From Prevotella sp. MGM2 (GTDB taxonomy: Bacteria; Bacteroidota; Bacteroidia; Bacteroidales; Bacteroidaceae): a stretch of 64,000 nucleotides of DNA. The notes below the pieces were generated by a model, which saw nothing but the letters and a program-made list of their open reading frames with translations, ran no database searches and was not told the DNA's origin. Made by a program: the position numbers and the translations under genes. The stretch is taken from the NCBI RefSeq assembly GCF_002933955.1, contig NZ_BEWW01000243.1, forward strand, positions 1 to 64,000, read 5' to 3'. Within the stretch, counting starts at the first letter, position 1, and each line of letters opens with the position of its first letter. Positions 19,244 to 27,747 of the stretch are shown piece after piece.

Positions 19244-19735
19244 TTACTCGAAAAAAATATCAGGATAACGAACAACTCCAGATATGTTATCCGCAGCATT
19301 AGGGCGTAACTCAATGATCATACAGCAATCAGATGGGACATCAAAAGGAAACTCTATACCAAAATCAATAGCTCTGCGATAACCGAATCGTGGATAATAA
19401 TCCTTATGCCCAAGCAAGACTGCAGTATCATATCCAAGCAAAACTGCTTTTTTATGTGCTTCCTTAAGCAGTCTTCCACCGATTCCAAGTTTTTGAAATT
19501 CAGGGAGAACCGACAGCGGAGCAACCCCTAATGAAGATACAATGATGTTTTTCGATACAATTTCAACCTCTGTGAGCAGGATATATCCAACAATTTTCTG
19601 ATTGTCTGTTTCTGCAACCAATGACAGTTCCGGAATAAATGTATTTGACTGATGAAGCCGTTCAACCAAAAAGTGTTCTTGATGATCACTTTCCTCTACA
19701 TCAGCAAACGCAGCCATGATTAAATCATAAATCAT
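19244..19735 (-). CDS. GNAT N-acetyltransferase (YhbS-like), 5' end probably damaged
   Basis: Acetyl-CoA dependent N-acetyltransferase of unknown substrate. Visible are LSLVAETDNQKIVGYIL, the acetyl-CoA loop FQKLGIGGRLL and the C-terminal GHKDYYPRFGYRRA typical of the YhbS-like group. From the ATG used here the protein is 163 residues and lacks the usual first strand. The codons directly upstream (19736-19771) read in frame as VIIRQEQNSDSP, which fits that missing strand but has no start codon. An ATG at 19771-19773 is out of frame by one base and opens a 13-codon ORF ending in ATGA over the start used here. Confidence 0.75.
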   Translation of the reverse strand: MIYDLIMAAFADVEESDHQEHFLVERLHQSNTFIPELSLVAETDNQKIVGYILLTEVEIVSKNIIVSSLGVAPLSVLPEFQKLGIGGRLLKEAHKKAVLLGYDTAVLLGHKDYYPRFGYRRAIDFGIEFPFDVPSDCCMIIELRPNAADNISGVVRYPDIFFE

Positions 19736-19781
19736 AGGGCTATCGCTATTTTGTTCTTGACGGATAATGACATTCGCAATG

Positions 19782-19789
19782 CAAATGTA
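19782..19789 (-). promoter_or_regulatory. -7 element of the GNAT gene
   Basis: TACATTTG on the reverse strand, with a TTG about 22 nt further upstream. The predicted transcription start (about 19775) falls at or within a few bases of the ATG at 19771-19773, so the transcript would be nearly leaderless. Confidence 0.5.
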
Positions 19790-19898
19790 AAAAATAAGAG
19801 CAACAAACTTACAACATTTATTTTAGTATTCAAACTTCATGTCTCATTATTTCCGTAGAAATTATCTTTACCTAATCCCCAAAAACAGGATTCCAACT

Positions 19899-20162
19899 TT
19901 AACATATTTAACCTTTGGTTACATTTTGAAGTGTTAATACATACATTCTAAATGCTGATTAGGAAAAAGTCCGTATCGAAATTTTAACACGAGTACTTGA
20001 ATTTTTAATTCCAATACGGATAATTCATCACAAAAATACATAGGAAAACTACTTGATTATACTTGAAAAACAGGCAAAAAGCGAGACATCCAATAAGAAT
20101 GTCCCGCTTCGCTATTACAAATATACAACTTTTTTCCGTCGAAACCAAATAGTGTTAAAATT
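19899..20162 (-). repeat. dispersed promoter-hairpin element, copy B
   Basis: Reverse-strand copy. Its -33 box complement CAAA is at 20146-20149 and its -7 box complement CAAATATA at 20118-20125, 20 nt apart. The hairpin at 20079-20109 (GCGGGACATTC pairing with GGATGTCTCGC, using wobbles) is followed by TTTTTGCC on that strand. A CCGTATTGGAATTAAAAATT block lies at about 19995-20019, and the distal end TTAACATATTTAACC is at 19899-19913. It occupies the gap between divergent GNAT and the small secreted protein gene; nothing else was recognised in that gap apart from the two promoters. Confidence 0.85.
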
Positions 20163-20316
20163 CTACGTTGCTTTATCTTTCACAGAATGTTTCGGCAAAC
20201 ACAGCAGTTAGAAATCGTCAAATTTTCAGATTATCAATCTTTTCATTAAGATGCCCGGCTATTTTTAGTACGAATCAGAAAGTATTATGCAATATCATGT
20301 AAAAACTCCCGTTTCA

Positions 20317-20348
20317 TTTGTTTGTTCTATAAAACTTTAATATATTTG
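20317..20348 (+). promoter_or_regulatory. promoter of the small secreted protein gene
   Basis: TTTG at 20317-20320 and TATATTTG at 20341-20348 with a 20 nt spacer, a full match to the Bacteroidetes consensus. The predicted start is about 16-20 nt before the ATG at 20372, giving a short leader. Confidence 0.75.
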
Positions 20349-20371
20349 TAGACGTAAAAATTAGAACAAGC

Positions 20372-20686
20372 ATGAAGATAAAATATATCATTACGTTATT
20401 ATTGTCTTTTTTCCTTTTGACTCCTCAAATTGTAAGGGCAACGAATGAACAACCGGATGTTACATTCTCCTTGGAACAAAGGGAAGAAATCAGCCTAAGT
20501 GTCAAAGGATCAAGCGTAAGAATACATAACGCTTCAGGACTGAAACTGGAAGTTTTTAGCCTGACAGGCGCCAAGGTTGCAGAATACAAAATAGACACCG
20601 CTGACAAAACCGTCTCATTGAATGTCAGTAGGGGACTTTTTGTGCTGAAAGTCGGTAAAATAACACGTAAGATATCCATTCTATAA
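20372..20686 (+). CDS. small secreted protein resembling a stand-alone T9SS-type C-terminal domain
   Basis: A 104-residue protein: signal peptide (about 1-23, ending near VRA), then roughly 80 residues with the pattern of a type-A Por secretion C-terminal domain: VRIHNASGLKLEVFSLTGAK, a short charged segment, VSLNVSRGLFVLKVGKITRK and an end in SIL. In normal cargo this domain follows a large passenger; here there is none. It has its own full promoter and is followed by a terminator, so it is expressed alone. Function unknown; it could be a secreted beta-sandwich effector or a remnant of a larger protein. Confidence 0.7.
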   Translation: MKIKYIITLLLSFFLLTPQIVRATNEQPDVTFSLEQREEISLSVKGSSVRIHNASGLKLEVFSLTGAKVAEYKIDTADKTVSLNVSRGLFVLKVGKITRKISIL

Positions 20687-20706
20687 CATAAAGAGCCTGA
20701 AATTGC

Positions 20707-20743
20707 AAATGCACCTTATTACCATAATATGAAAGGTGCATTT
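20707..20743 (+). terminator. terminator of the small secreted protein gene
   Basis: AAATGCACCTT and AAGGTGCATTT form a perfect 11 bp stem around a loop of about 15 nt, 20 nt after the stop codon. The right arm ends in TTTC. Confidence 0.7.
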
Positions 20744-20808
20744 CTGATATTTACGTGACAGAAACCAGTGAAGTTCAGTTTTTTTAAAAAGACATTAACA
20801 ACGTTCTT

Positions 20809-21474
20809 TCAAATAGAAGTATCCAATAAGTACAAAAGTTCTTTTGGAGAATGAATATAATGTATATTGTGATATTGGCTCCTTAAAAAACACTCATCAC
20901 GGAATCCCCAAAGGACGACAATGCAATCAATACCTGCATTTTTAGCCGTTTCAATATCTATTTCAGAATCTCCCACATAAATAGTTTCGTCCTTTCGGCT
21001 TCCCAAAGCGTTCATCGCGGCAATGACAGCATCCGGATTAGGTTTCCGACGCACCGTTGCACTTTCTCCAACAGCAGAAGAGATATGTTTCTTGAAAAAA
21101 TGATTGTTGAGCTGTTCTACTGCAGGTTGTAGTTTGTTTGAAACAATTGCCATCTTTATTTTTCGCTTTTTCAGTTCCTCCAATAATGGAAGGATACCGT
21201 CAAATGGCCGTGTCGTATCTTGGCAATGCTCCATATAATATGTCCTAAAGCAGTTGAAAACCTTTTCAAAAATTTCATCACTATCATTCTTACCTAAAGA
21301 ACACTTGACCAAAGATTTTACCCCGTTACCTAAAAAAGTCCGAATCTCATTAGTGGTACGTTGGGGATAACCATTTGTTTTTAAGGCATAGTTGACACTT
21401 GCAGCCAAATCCTCAAGAGTATTGAGCAATGTGCCGTCCAAATCAAATATGACAGTAGTAATCTGCTTGAGCAT
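20809..21474 (-). CDS. HAD-family phosphatase (phosphoglycolate phosphatase-like)
   Basis: A 221-residue cytosolic haloacid dehalogenase-type phosphatase of the Gph/PGMB subfamily with an alpha-helical cap. Motif I DLDGTLLNT (11-19) carries the nucleophile D11 and acid D13; motif II is at VSNKL, the conserved lysine at RRKPNPDA and motif III at YVGDSEIDIETAKNAG. Substrate cannot be told from sequence; phosphoglycolate is the usual annotation. It is divergently arranged with the GH125 gene, about 100 nt apart. Confidence 0.85.
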   Translation of the reverse strand: MLKQITTVIFDLDGTLLNTLEDLAASVNYALKTNGYPQRTTNEIRTFLGNGVKSLVKCSLGKNDSDEIFEKVFNCFRTYYMEHCQDTTRPFDGILPLLEELKKRKIKMAIVSNKLQPAVEQLNNHFFKKHISSAVGESATVRRKPNPDAVIAAMNALGSRKDETIYVGDSEIDIETAKNAGIDCIVVLWGFRDECFLRSQYHNIHYIHSPKELLYLLDTSI

Positions 21475-21554
21475 AACGTTTCTATTTTAGAGTGTAAAGT
21501 TACTATTTTATTGTATAATATTCCTCTGCAATAAAGTACTTTAATACTTTTCAG

Positions 21555-21562
21555 TATCTTTG
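21555..21562 (+). promoter_or_regulatory. -7 element of the GH125 gene
   Basis: TATCTTTG, 15 nt upstream of the GH125 ATG at 21578. The predicted transcription start is only about 8 nt before the ATG, so the leader would be very short. Confidence 0.55.
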
Positions 21563-21577
21563 CAAAAAAGATAATTT

Positions 21578-23059
21578 ATGCTTAGAATACTCCTTATTTC
21601 TATTTTTTTGGTGCTGCCTTTAGTCAGTATCAACTGCTCTCCTTTATTTATCTTAAAGGAAACCTCTTTTTTCACATTACAAAAAGATAGTTCTATTTAC
21701 AGGAAATACAGTACAGCCCGCCCATCTAACCGCGCTTTCACCTCATCAGCTATAGAACATTGCATTGACAGCGTGACACATTTGCTTACCAACGAAAAAT
21801 TAGTGTGGATGTTTTCCAACTGTTTTCCCAATACGCTTGACACAACAGTGAAATACCGTTGTCTTCAAAATGGTGATGATGATACTTTTATCATTACCGG
21901 AGATATTCCCGCCATGTGGTTGCGCGACTCAGGTGCACAAGTTTGGCCCTATCTTCGTTTTGTCAAGAAAGATTTAGCTCTGCGCCATCTTGTTCGGGGA
22001 GTCATTCGTCGGCAGTTACGCTGCATTTTAATAGATCCTTATGCCAACGCTTTTACAGAATGTCCTGACAGTATCAGTCCCAAGTGGAGTAATGATTACA
22101 CAGAAATGCGCCCCGGTGTGTTTGAGCGGAAATATGAATTGGACTCCCAATGTTACCCCATCCGTTTAGCCCATGCTTATTGGAAAGAGACACAGGATTC
22201 TTCCGTTTTTGACAGCCTTTGGATAAACGCGATCGAAACCATCCTGAAAACAATGAGAAAACAGCAGTGTAAAGAGGGCGACAATGAGTATAAATTTCAG
22301 CGAACCACTCACGCTATGCACGATACACAGTCTAATTACGGTTTAGGACATCCGGCCCGTCCCTGTGGCATGATAGCTCAGGCTTTCCGTCCTTCCGATG
22401 ACTGTACTATATTTCCTTACAATATCCCGGGGAATATTATGGCCGGTCATTCTCTTGCCCATGCTGCTGAGATTCTGGAAAAGGTAAACGTCAATTATAA
22501 GCTGGCAAGGGAATGCAGACAACTTTCTGAGGAGATTAAGAAAGGGGTTGAGACTTTTGGAATTGTCAGCCACCCTCACTATGGAAATATTTATGCTTAT
22601 GAAGTTGACGGTTATGGTGGTGTACTTTTAATGGATGACGCAAATATCCCTTCATTACTTTCTCTGCCATATATCAGTGATGTTGCTATTTCGGATTCCA
22701 TTTATCAAAACACCCGGCGTTTTGTATGGAGTACAGATAATCCTTACTTCTTCTCAGGCAGGGCAGGTGAGGGGATAGGGGGACCACATGTGGGAATGCA
22801 CTATATTTGGCCAATGAGTCTCATTATGCGTGCTTTGACTTCTACGGATGACAAAGAACTGATAATCTGTCTGCAATCTTTGCTCCATACGGATGGAGAT
22901 ACTGGCTTTATTCATGAAGCATTTCACAAGGATGATTCCAGACGCTTTACACGTTCTTGGTTCGCTTGGGGCAACACTCTTTTCGGAGAACTAATTCTTA
23001 AACTTATCGACGAAGGAAAACTTAATTTGCTGAACAGTTCTATAGTAGAAACAAAGTAG
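21578..23059 (+). CDS. secreted GH125 exo-alpha-1,6-mannosidase
   Basis: Removes terminal alpha-1,6-linked mannose, as in N-glycan or yeast-mannan trimming, by an inverting mechanism. The 493-residue protein has a signal peptide (about 1-20) and the GH125 (alpha/alpha)6 barrel, with DIPAMWLRDSGAQVWPYL (Asp about 117 lies next to the -1 subsite), GHPARPCGMIAQAFRPSDD and GEGIGGPHVGMHYIWPMSL near the C-terminal catalytic region. It stands alone, without mannan-PUL neighbours, and converges with the Crp-like gene. Confidence 0.92.
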   Translation: MLRILLISIFLVLPLVSINCSPLFILKETSFFTLQKDSSIYRKYSTARPSNRAFTSSAIEHCIDSVTHLLTNEKLVWMFSNCFPNTLDTTVKYRCLQNGDDDTFIITGDIPAMWLRDSGAQVWPYLRFVKKDLALRHLVRGVIRRQLRCILIDPYANAFTECPDSISPKWSNDYTEMRPGVFERKYELDSQCYPIRLAHAYWKETQDSSVFDSLWINAIETILKTMRKQQCKEGDNEYKFQRTTHAMHDTQSNYGLGHPARPCGMIAQAFRPSDDCTIFPYNIPGNIMAGHSLAHAAEILEKVNVNYKLARECRQLSEEIKKGVETFGIVSHPHYGNIYAYEVDGYGGVLLMDDANIPSLLSLPYISDVAISDSIYQNTRRFVWSTDNPYFFSGRAGEGIGGPHVGMHYIWPMSLIMRALTSTDDKELIICLQSLLHTDGDTGFIHEAFHKDDSRRFTRSWFAWGNTLFGELILKLIDEGKLNLLNSSIVETK

Positions 23060-23132
23060 AGAATATTCTATTAGTCCCAATCAAAATTAAATCAAGGATG
23101 AATAGTAAAAATCACTGATCATGCAAACCTTC

Positions 23133-23816
23133 TTAGCCATAATTCTGAATAAGAGCTTCAAAAGAAGGGATAACGATATTTCCACGGCGCATTTCCACTA
23201 GTTTTTTATCTTGCAAATCATGTAACATACGTGAAACATTCAAGCGTGTCTCATTCAACTCCCAGGCTAATTGTTCCATCTTTATTTTAAGCACTTTATG
23301 TCCGGCCGGCCTGAGGCTGCGGTTAATGAGAAAACGAACAAAACGATTGTTAAGATGATTAGGGGTCGCACGCCAAAGAAGTAACGAAGCTTGTTGCATT
23401 TGCGTACTGACCATATTCAAATAATTTATACGGAAAGTAGGATAATAAAAAAGGATGTCACGTACTGCTGCTTTTTCAACTTTCAGTAATTCTGTAGATG
23501 AAGTCGTAGAAAATGTACGGGTATAGCGTGTGCGCAAACCAAAAAGAGCTTCAGGCTGTATGACCATCGGCTGATCAAAATACTCATACAAAATATAGGT
23601 ATGTTCATTACTCGTTTGATGAACACAAATATTACCGCTTAAAATAAAATGGAGTACGTCACAAGGAGTGTCTTGTTCGACGATAAGCGCTTCACGTGAA
23701 AGCTTTTGAAAACCTATGCGGATTCGTTCTGCTATTTCCCAAAATTCCGTTTTACCAATACCTTGAAACAAAGGTAATAGCAGTAAACGTTCAAAGAAAA
23801 CACTTTTAGGTTGCAT
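23133..23816 (-). CDS. Crp/Fnr-family transcription regulator
   Basis: A 227-residue DNA-binding regulator: a cyclic-nucleotide-type beta-barrel sensor (about 15-120; HFILSGNICVHQ), a dimer helix and a C-terminal Crp-type winged helix (LAWELNETRLNVSRMLHDLQ, about 180-200). The classic cAMP-contacting residues are not obvious and no cysteine cluster for an Fe-S centre is visible, so the signal is unknown. It is the last gene of a reverse-strand run, 38 nt after apbE, and may respond to redox or flavin status, but that is inference from position only. Confidence 0.85.
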   Translation of the reverse strand: MQPKSVFFERLLLLPLFQGIGKTEFWEIAERIRIGFQKLSREALIVEQDTPCDVLHFILSGNICVHQTSNEHTYILYEYFDQPMVIQPEALFGLRTRYTRTFSTTSSTELLKVEKAAVRDILFYYPTFRINYLNMVSTQMQQASLLLWRATPNHLNNRFVRFLINRSLRPAGHKVLKIKMEQLAWELNETRLNVSRMLHDLQDKKLVEMRRGNIVIPSFEALIQNYG

Positions 23817-23854
23817 GTTGAATCAATGAATAGGAAATTTTTCTTATTCTTGTT

Positions 23855-24865
23855 TTAATCTTTTTCGTCTTGAAAGTTCTGTGAAGCCCAAGTCGCATAG
23901 TCTCCATTTTCCACCGTATAAATAAGAAAAGCAGCTATTTCCGAATGCTTGGATAGAACTTCCTGAGTTCTTTTTTTCCCAAGCACCATAAACGCCGTAG
24001 CATAAGCGTCAGCCGTGGCACAATCCGGAGCTATAACTGTTGCAGAAAGTACATCATGCTGTATGGGCTTACCTGTATGAGGATTAATAGTGTGGGCATA
24101 CCTCTTACCGTTTTTAACATAGAAACGCCGATAGTTGCCACTGGTTGCGAGAGCTTTATCTTTTACACGTAAAACTTTTTGAATATGATTTCCGTTATTA
24201 GCAGGTTGAGCTATACCTATTTCCCATGGACGACCGTCAGGATGCTGTCCGCGTGCTACTACTTCTCCACCAATTTCAACCATAAAATCATTGACAGAAT
24301 GTTTGGTTAGTAAACGTGCTATACGGTCTACAGCATACCCTTTGGCCACAGAACTGAAATCTAGCATAATACGTTCGTCATTCTTCACAATACGTTCTTC
24401 AACCAGTCGGATTTTATCCATTCCCACAAAAGCAAGTAAACTGTCAACTTGCCTGTCCGTCAAATCTGTTTTATTTTTATATCCAAATCCCCATGCATTT
24501 ACAAGGGGAGCCACAGTTACGTCAAATGCGCCTTGAGTTTGTTGCGATATCTTTTTTGACAGTGTGAATACTTCGCACAACATTTCATCCGTTTGTGAGC
24601 TTTTATTTGTATTGATACGCGAAACTGTGCTATTAGGATTAAACATGGATAATGACAGATCTACACAATGTAATTCTGCTAAAATCTGACTTTCCAAAGA
24701 GTCTTTACCTACATATTTTATATTATAGACTGTACCAAATATGGATCCAGAATAGTGATGAAGAACTGTCGGCTTATGACGCTTTAAAATGAATACAGTT
24801 CCTACAATCAGAAAAAGAAGAAAAGAAAATTGAGCAATTCTTTTTAGTTTTAAATTAAATGCCAT
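23855..24865 (-). CDS. apbE: FAD:protein FMN transferase (ApbE-like)
   Basis: Transfers FMN from FAD onto Thr/Ser of extracytoplasmic flavoproteins such as RnfG or NqrC. The 336-residue protein has an N-terminal membrane anchor (about 10-26, no lipobox cysteine), then GSIFGTVYNIKY, DFSSVAKGYAVDRIARLL (FAD binding), VEIGGEVVARGQHPDGRPW, the conserved INPHTGKP, and the Mg-binding ADAYATAFMVLG. Length is typical. It is 11 nt downstream of mntP and 38 nt upstream of the Crp-like gene, so likely one operon. Confidence 0.93.
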   Translation of the reverse strand: MAFNLKLKRIAQFSFLLFLIVGTVFILKRHKPTVLHHYSGSIFGTVYNIKYVGKDSLESQILAELHCVDLSLSMFNPNSTVSRINTNKSSQTDEMLCEVFTLSKKISQQTQGAFDVTVAPLVNAWGFGYKNKTDLTDRQVDSLLAFVGMDKIRLVEERIVKNDERIMLDFSSVAKGYAVDRIARLLTKHSVNDFMVEIGGEVVARGQHPDGRPWEIGIAQPANNGNHIQKVLRVKDKALATSGNYRRFYVKNGKRYAHTINPHTGKPIQHDVLSATVIAPDCATADAYATAFMVLGKKRTQEVLSKHSEIAAFLIYTVENGDYATWASQNFQDEKD

Positions 24866-24876
24866 GACAAATGATT

Positions 24877-25437
24877 TTAAACAGATAAATGTAAGTAAAG
24901 CACTTTTGCACCTATCGCTAGAAAAATTAAACCACCAATAAGTTCTGCCGGACAGTTAAACCTACGGCCTATTTTCACACCTATATATTTACCATTCAAT
25001 GTCAATATAAAAGAAAAAAGGCCTATTATGAGGATTGGAAATCCGATATTCTCAAATCCGTCAACTCCCATTCCTGTAAAAGAAAACCCTACAGCTAAAG
25101 CATCAATACTGGTTGCCAATGCTAAAATCAATATAGTTGAAAACCGTGACGGATTAAAATGTGGGACTTCGCTTTCTCCATTAAAATACTCCCGTATCAT
25201 TTTCCCACCTAACAAAGCCAGAAGAAAAAAAGCAATCCAATGATCATATGCCTCTACATCATATTTTAAAAAATAAGCCCCTAACCAACCTATGAAAGGC
25301 ATAATGGCTTGAAACAGCCCGAAAAAGAAAGCCATCACCCATACCTGTCCCCCCATTTTCCTTTGAATAATACCGCAACTGATGCTTACAGTAAAGCAAT
25401 CTATACCTAATGCAATGGCCAGTAATATTATTTCCAT
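24877..25437 (-). CDS. mntP: manganese efflux pump MntP
   Basis: Inner-membrane Mn(II) exporter of the MntP (former DUF204) family. 186 residues with six hydrophobic segments and the paired acidic motifs ALGIDCFTVSISCG (about 9-22) and ALATSIDALAVGFSF, which contain the conserved aspartates needed for transport in this family. No yybP-ykoY-type Mn riboswitch was recognised in the 80 nt upstream. It lies immediately upstream of apbE on the reverse strand. Confidence 0.92.
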   Translation of the reverse strand: MEIILLAIALGIDCFTVSISCGIIQRKMGGQVWVMAFFFGLFQAIMPFIGWLGAYFLKYDVEAYDHWIAFFLLALLGGKMIREYFNGESEVPHFNPSRFSTILILALATSIDALAVGFSFTGMGVDGFENIGFPILIIGLFSFILTLNGKYIGVKIGRRFNCPAELIGGLIFLAIGAKVLYLHLSV

Positions 25438-25518
25438 CGTTTACGTCTATATTTTATTTAAAACAATTTGGTGATATATAAAAGAGATAAATGGAACGTT
25501 TCAGAGATGGAGTCATTT

Positions 25519-26271
25519 TTAAATGTCAAAAATCAAGTTGAATGTGCCAGATAGTGCACTTGCTGAATTACGCCCGAATCCAGGAACATACCAAGCCTGT
25601 CCTACTTCAGCATGTTTATTTGACAGTCTGAACCGATATCGTACAGACCATCCTAAATGAAGAACTCCCCAAACCTTTGCCTCCATACCAAAAACAAATT
25701 CAGCCCAATGCACATTACTATTCAGATTACTAAAATGAAAAGGCGTATGTGTGCCCCAAATGGAATCTTCGATATCAGGACCATCCAAATCATATTTGAA
25801 AGAAGAAAAGCCATAGCGCATCCCTCCCAGAATACGGCCAAGTCCATGAATATCTTTAGCAAAATTATAGTCGCACCCCACACGAAAATAAGGAGCCTTA
25901 GTCTTAAAGTGCAGGCTAGTTGTCTCATTGGTGTGGTTGCTGATTCCACATCCTACTTCAATTGTAGGGAAGAAACGGCCTTTCAAGTTAACCCGCGCAG
26001 CGGCTTCAATTTGGCCAAAAGGGGAGAATGCGGCCATAACAGCACCTGCCATATCTCCGGATACAGAAAAGCCATTCAAAAGCGGTACCTTTTTGTTCCT
26101 AAGAGAATCTATGGCATTTTCAAACTGAATGCCTCTGACTCTGACAGCCGTGGTATCTCCTTCTACTTTTGAAGCGCTGCCTGTGCCCCATGCTGCAGCA
26201 ACCGAGGGCTTAATGGCTAACAGTAGAACGAAGATATAGCTTAATATTTTCAATATTCTCATAATCAACAA
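25519..26271 (-). CDS. predicted outer-membrane beta-barrel protein (DUF6048-like)
   Basis: A 250-residue protein with a signal peptide (about 1-27) and an alternating hydrophobic beta pattern: FSVSGDMAGAVMAAFSPFGQ, APYFRVGCDYNF, GLGRILGGMRYGFSSFKYDL, HLGWSVRYRFRL and a final aromatic FNLIFDI typical of outer-membrane barrels. I recall this pair of genes as the DUF6048/DUF6452 families of Bacteroidales; function is unknown. It overlaps the upstream lipoprotein gene by 62 nt. The ATG three codons inside (26262) is an equally good start, which would still overlap. Confidence 0.7.
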   Translation of the reverse strand: MLIMRILKILSYIFVLLLAIKPSVAAAWGTGSASKVEGDTTAVRVRGIQFENAIDSLRNKKVPLLNGFSVSGDMAGAVMAAFSPFGQIEAAARVNLKGRFFPTIEVGCGISNHTNETTSLHFKTKAPYFRVGCDYNFAKDIHGLGRILGGMRYGFSSFKYDLDGPDIEDSIWGTHTPFHFSNLNSNVHWAEFVFGMEAKVWGVLHLGWSVRYRFRLSNKHAEVGQAWYVPGFGRNSASALSGTFNLIFDI

Positions 26272-26719
26272 CCTTTCTGACTATTGCAGCACTATCAACT
26301 GTAAGTGGAAATTCTTTCAAAGCATGTGAAGTCCATCTGACAGATGTCAATTGATGAAAAATTGAGGCCGGACAGTCTAAAGACTCAAAATGTGGAACAT
26401 TATTATGCGAAATGAACAGTGTATCGGTAGCGGAACGAGTTGCGTCTGAAAAATTCAAAAGCAATGTATCCATTTCACTTCCTTGCCTGAGAGGTAATAA
26501 GAAAGCATCAATATTTTGTGCCTGATTAAGCAGAATGCTATCTTTACTTCCTCCGGTAGACACAGTCAGTACATGAGTAAGAGTTAACGACGCACCATCC
26601 TCTGCACGGTATAAGCCACAAGTCATTTCAACAACATTGTCCAAAGGGCAGTCAATATTGGTACATGCGACCGACAACGGCAGCAGGACCATGGCCATTA
26701 TTTTTCTTATAAAAAGCAT
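26210..26719 (-). CDS. lipoprotein of unknown function (DUF6452-like)
   Basis: A 169-residue protein with a lipoprotein signal: basic start, hydrophobic run and lipobox LPLSVAC (cysteine about 19). The mature part is rich in short beta segments (LTHVLTVSTGG, MDTLLLNFSDAT, TDTLFISHNN). It is paired with the barrel protein downstream by a 62 nt overlap, suggesting coupled translation and a joint envelope role. No enzymatic motif is visible. Confidence 0.7.
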   Translation of the reverse strand: MLFIRKIMAMVLLPLSVACTNIDCPLDNVVEMTCGLYRAEDGASLTLTHVLTVSTGGSKDSILLNQAQNIDAFLLPLRQGSEMDTLLLNFSDATRSATDTLFISHNNVPHFESLDCPASIFHQLTSVRWTSHALKEFPLTVDSAAIVRKVVDYENIENIKLYLRSTVSH

Positions 26720-26746
26720 GATATCAATTCCTTTTTAAGGAAACGG

Positions 26747-27718
26747 TTAGATTTCCGCCTCAATTTGATAGTTATTTCTGCCTGGAGCATTACGACTTAT
26801 AAGCTCACCTAAGAAACCGGCCACAAAAAGTTGCGTGCCAAGAATCATTGTTGTCAAAGCAATGTAAAAGTAAGGTGAATCAGCGATTAATGGAGCAGGA
26901 ACATCTTGGCAAATAGCCACCAGCTTAATAGAACCAACAATAATTACGGCTATGAAACCGAAAAAAAACATAATGGACCCTAAGAAGCCGAACACATGCA
27001 TCGGTTTCAGGCCGAAACTTCCCATAAACCATAATGAAAGCAAATCCAAGTAACCATTGACAAAGCGGTTAAGCCCTCCGAATTTTGTTTTACCAAACTT
27101 ACGCGCCTGATGCTGTACCACTTTTTCACCAATTTTCCCGAAACCGGCATTTTTTGCCAAATAGGGAATATAACGGTGCATTTCACCATACACCTCTATG
27201 TTTTTCACAACATCATGACGATAAGCTTTCAAACCGCAATTAAAATCATGTAAATTTTTAATGCCGCTTACTTTACGCGCCGTAGCATTAAAAAGTTTGG
27301 TGGGAATGGTTTTTGATATGGGGTCATAACGTTTTTGTTTATATCCGGATACAAGATCATATCCATCATGTGTTATCATACGATAGAGTTCCGGAATTTC
27401 ATCAGGAGAATCCTGAAGGTCTGCATCCATAGTGATAACCACTTCGCCACATGCTGCACGGAATCCACAAAACAGAGCAGGTGATTTGCCATAGTTGCGA
27501 CGGAATTTTATGCCATGGACATTTTCATCGCCAGCCGCCAACTGGTTTATGACTTCCCATGAGGTATCGGTGCTTCCATCATTCACAAAAATAATTTCAT
27601 ACGAGAAGTTATTTTCATTCATAACCCGCTTAATCCATGCGTAAAGTTCGGGTAAACTTTCCGCTTCATTATAAAGCGGTACAACTACAGAGATATTTTT
27701 CTTGTATTTCATTGACAT
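26747..27718 (-). CDS. GT2 glycosyltransferase with two C-terminal membrane helices
   Basis: Inverting family-2 glycosyltransferase of the DPM1/GtrB/ArnC type, which usually moves a sugar onto polyprenyl phosphate at the inner membrane. Motifs: ISVVVPLYNEAESL at the start, IIFVNDGSTDTSWE, the DxD-type MDADLQDSPDEIPE, and two membrane segments (about 215-250 and 265-300). The start used is ATG at 27718 (MSMKYKK); the frame is open to an ATG at 27784, but that would overlap the DUF4199 gene and add a tail the family lacks. It lies 29 nt downstream of DUF4199. Confidence 0.9.
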   Translation of the reverse strand: MSMKYKKNISVVVPLYNEAESLPELYAWIKRVMNENNFSYEIIFVNDGSTDTSWEVINQLAAGDENVHGIKFRRNYGKSPALFCGFRAACGEVVITMDADLQDSPDEIPELYRMITHDGYDLVSGYKQKRYDPISKTIPTKLFNATARKVSGIKNLHDFNCGLKAYRHDVVKNIEVYGEMHRYIPYLAKNAGFGKIGEKVVQHQARKFGKTKFGGLNRFVNGYLDLLSLWFMGSFGLKPMHVFGFLGSIMFFFGFIAVIIVGSIKLVAICQDVPAPLIADSPYFYIALTTMILGTQLFVAGFLGELISRNAPGRNNYQIEAEI

Positions 27719-27747
27719 TTGGCTGAAACTATATTTGATTGATTTGA

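Noticed and set aside
24877-25518. Possible Mn-responsive yybP-ykoY riboswitch before mntP
   Set aside because: The upstream gap is only 81 nt and shows no paired elements of that class.
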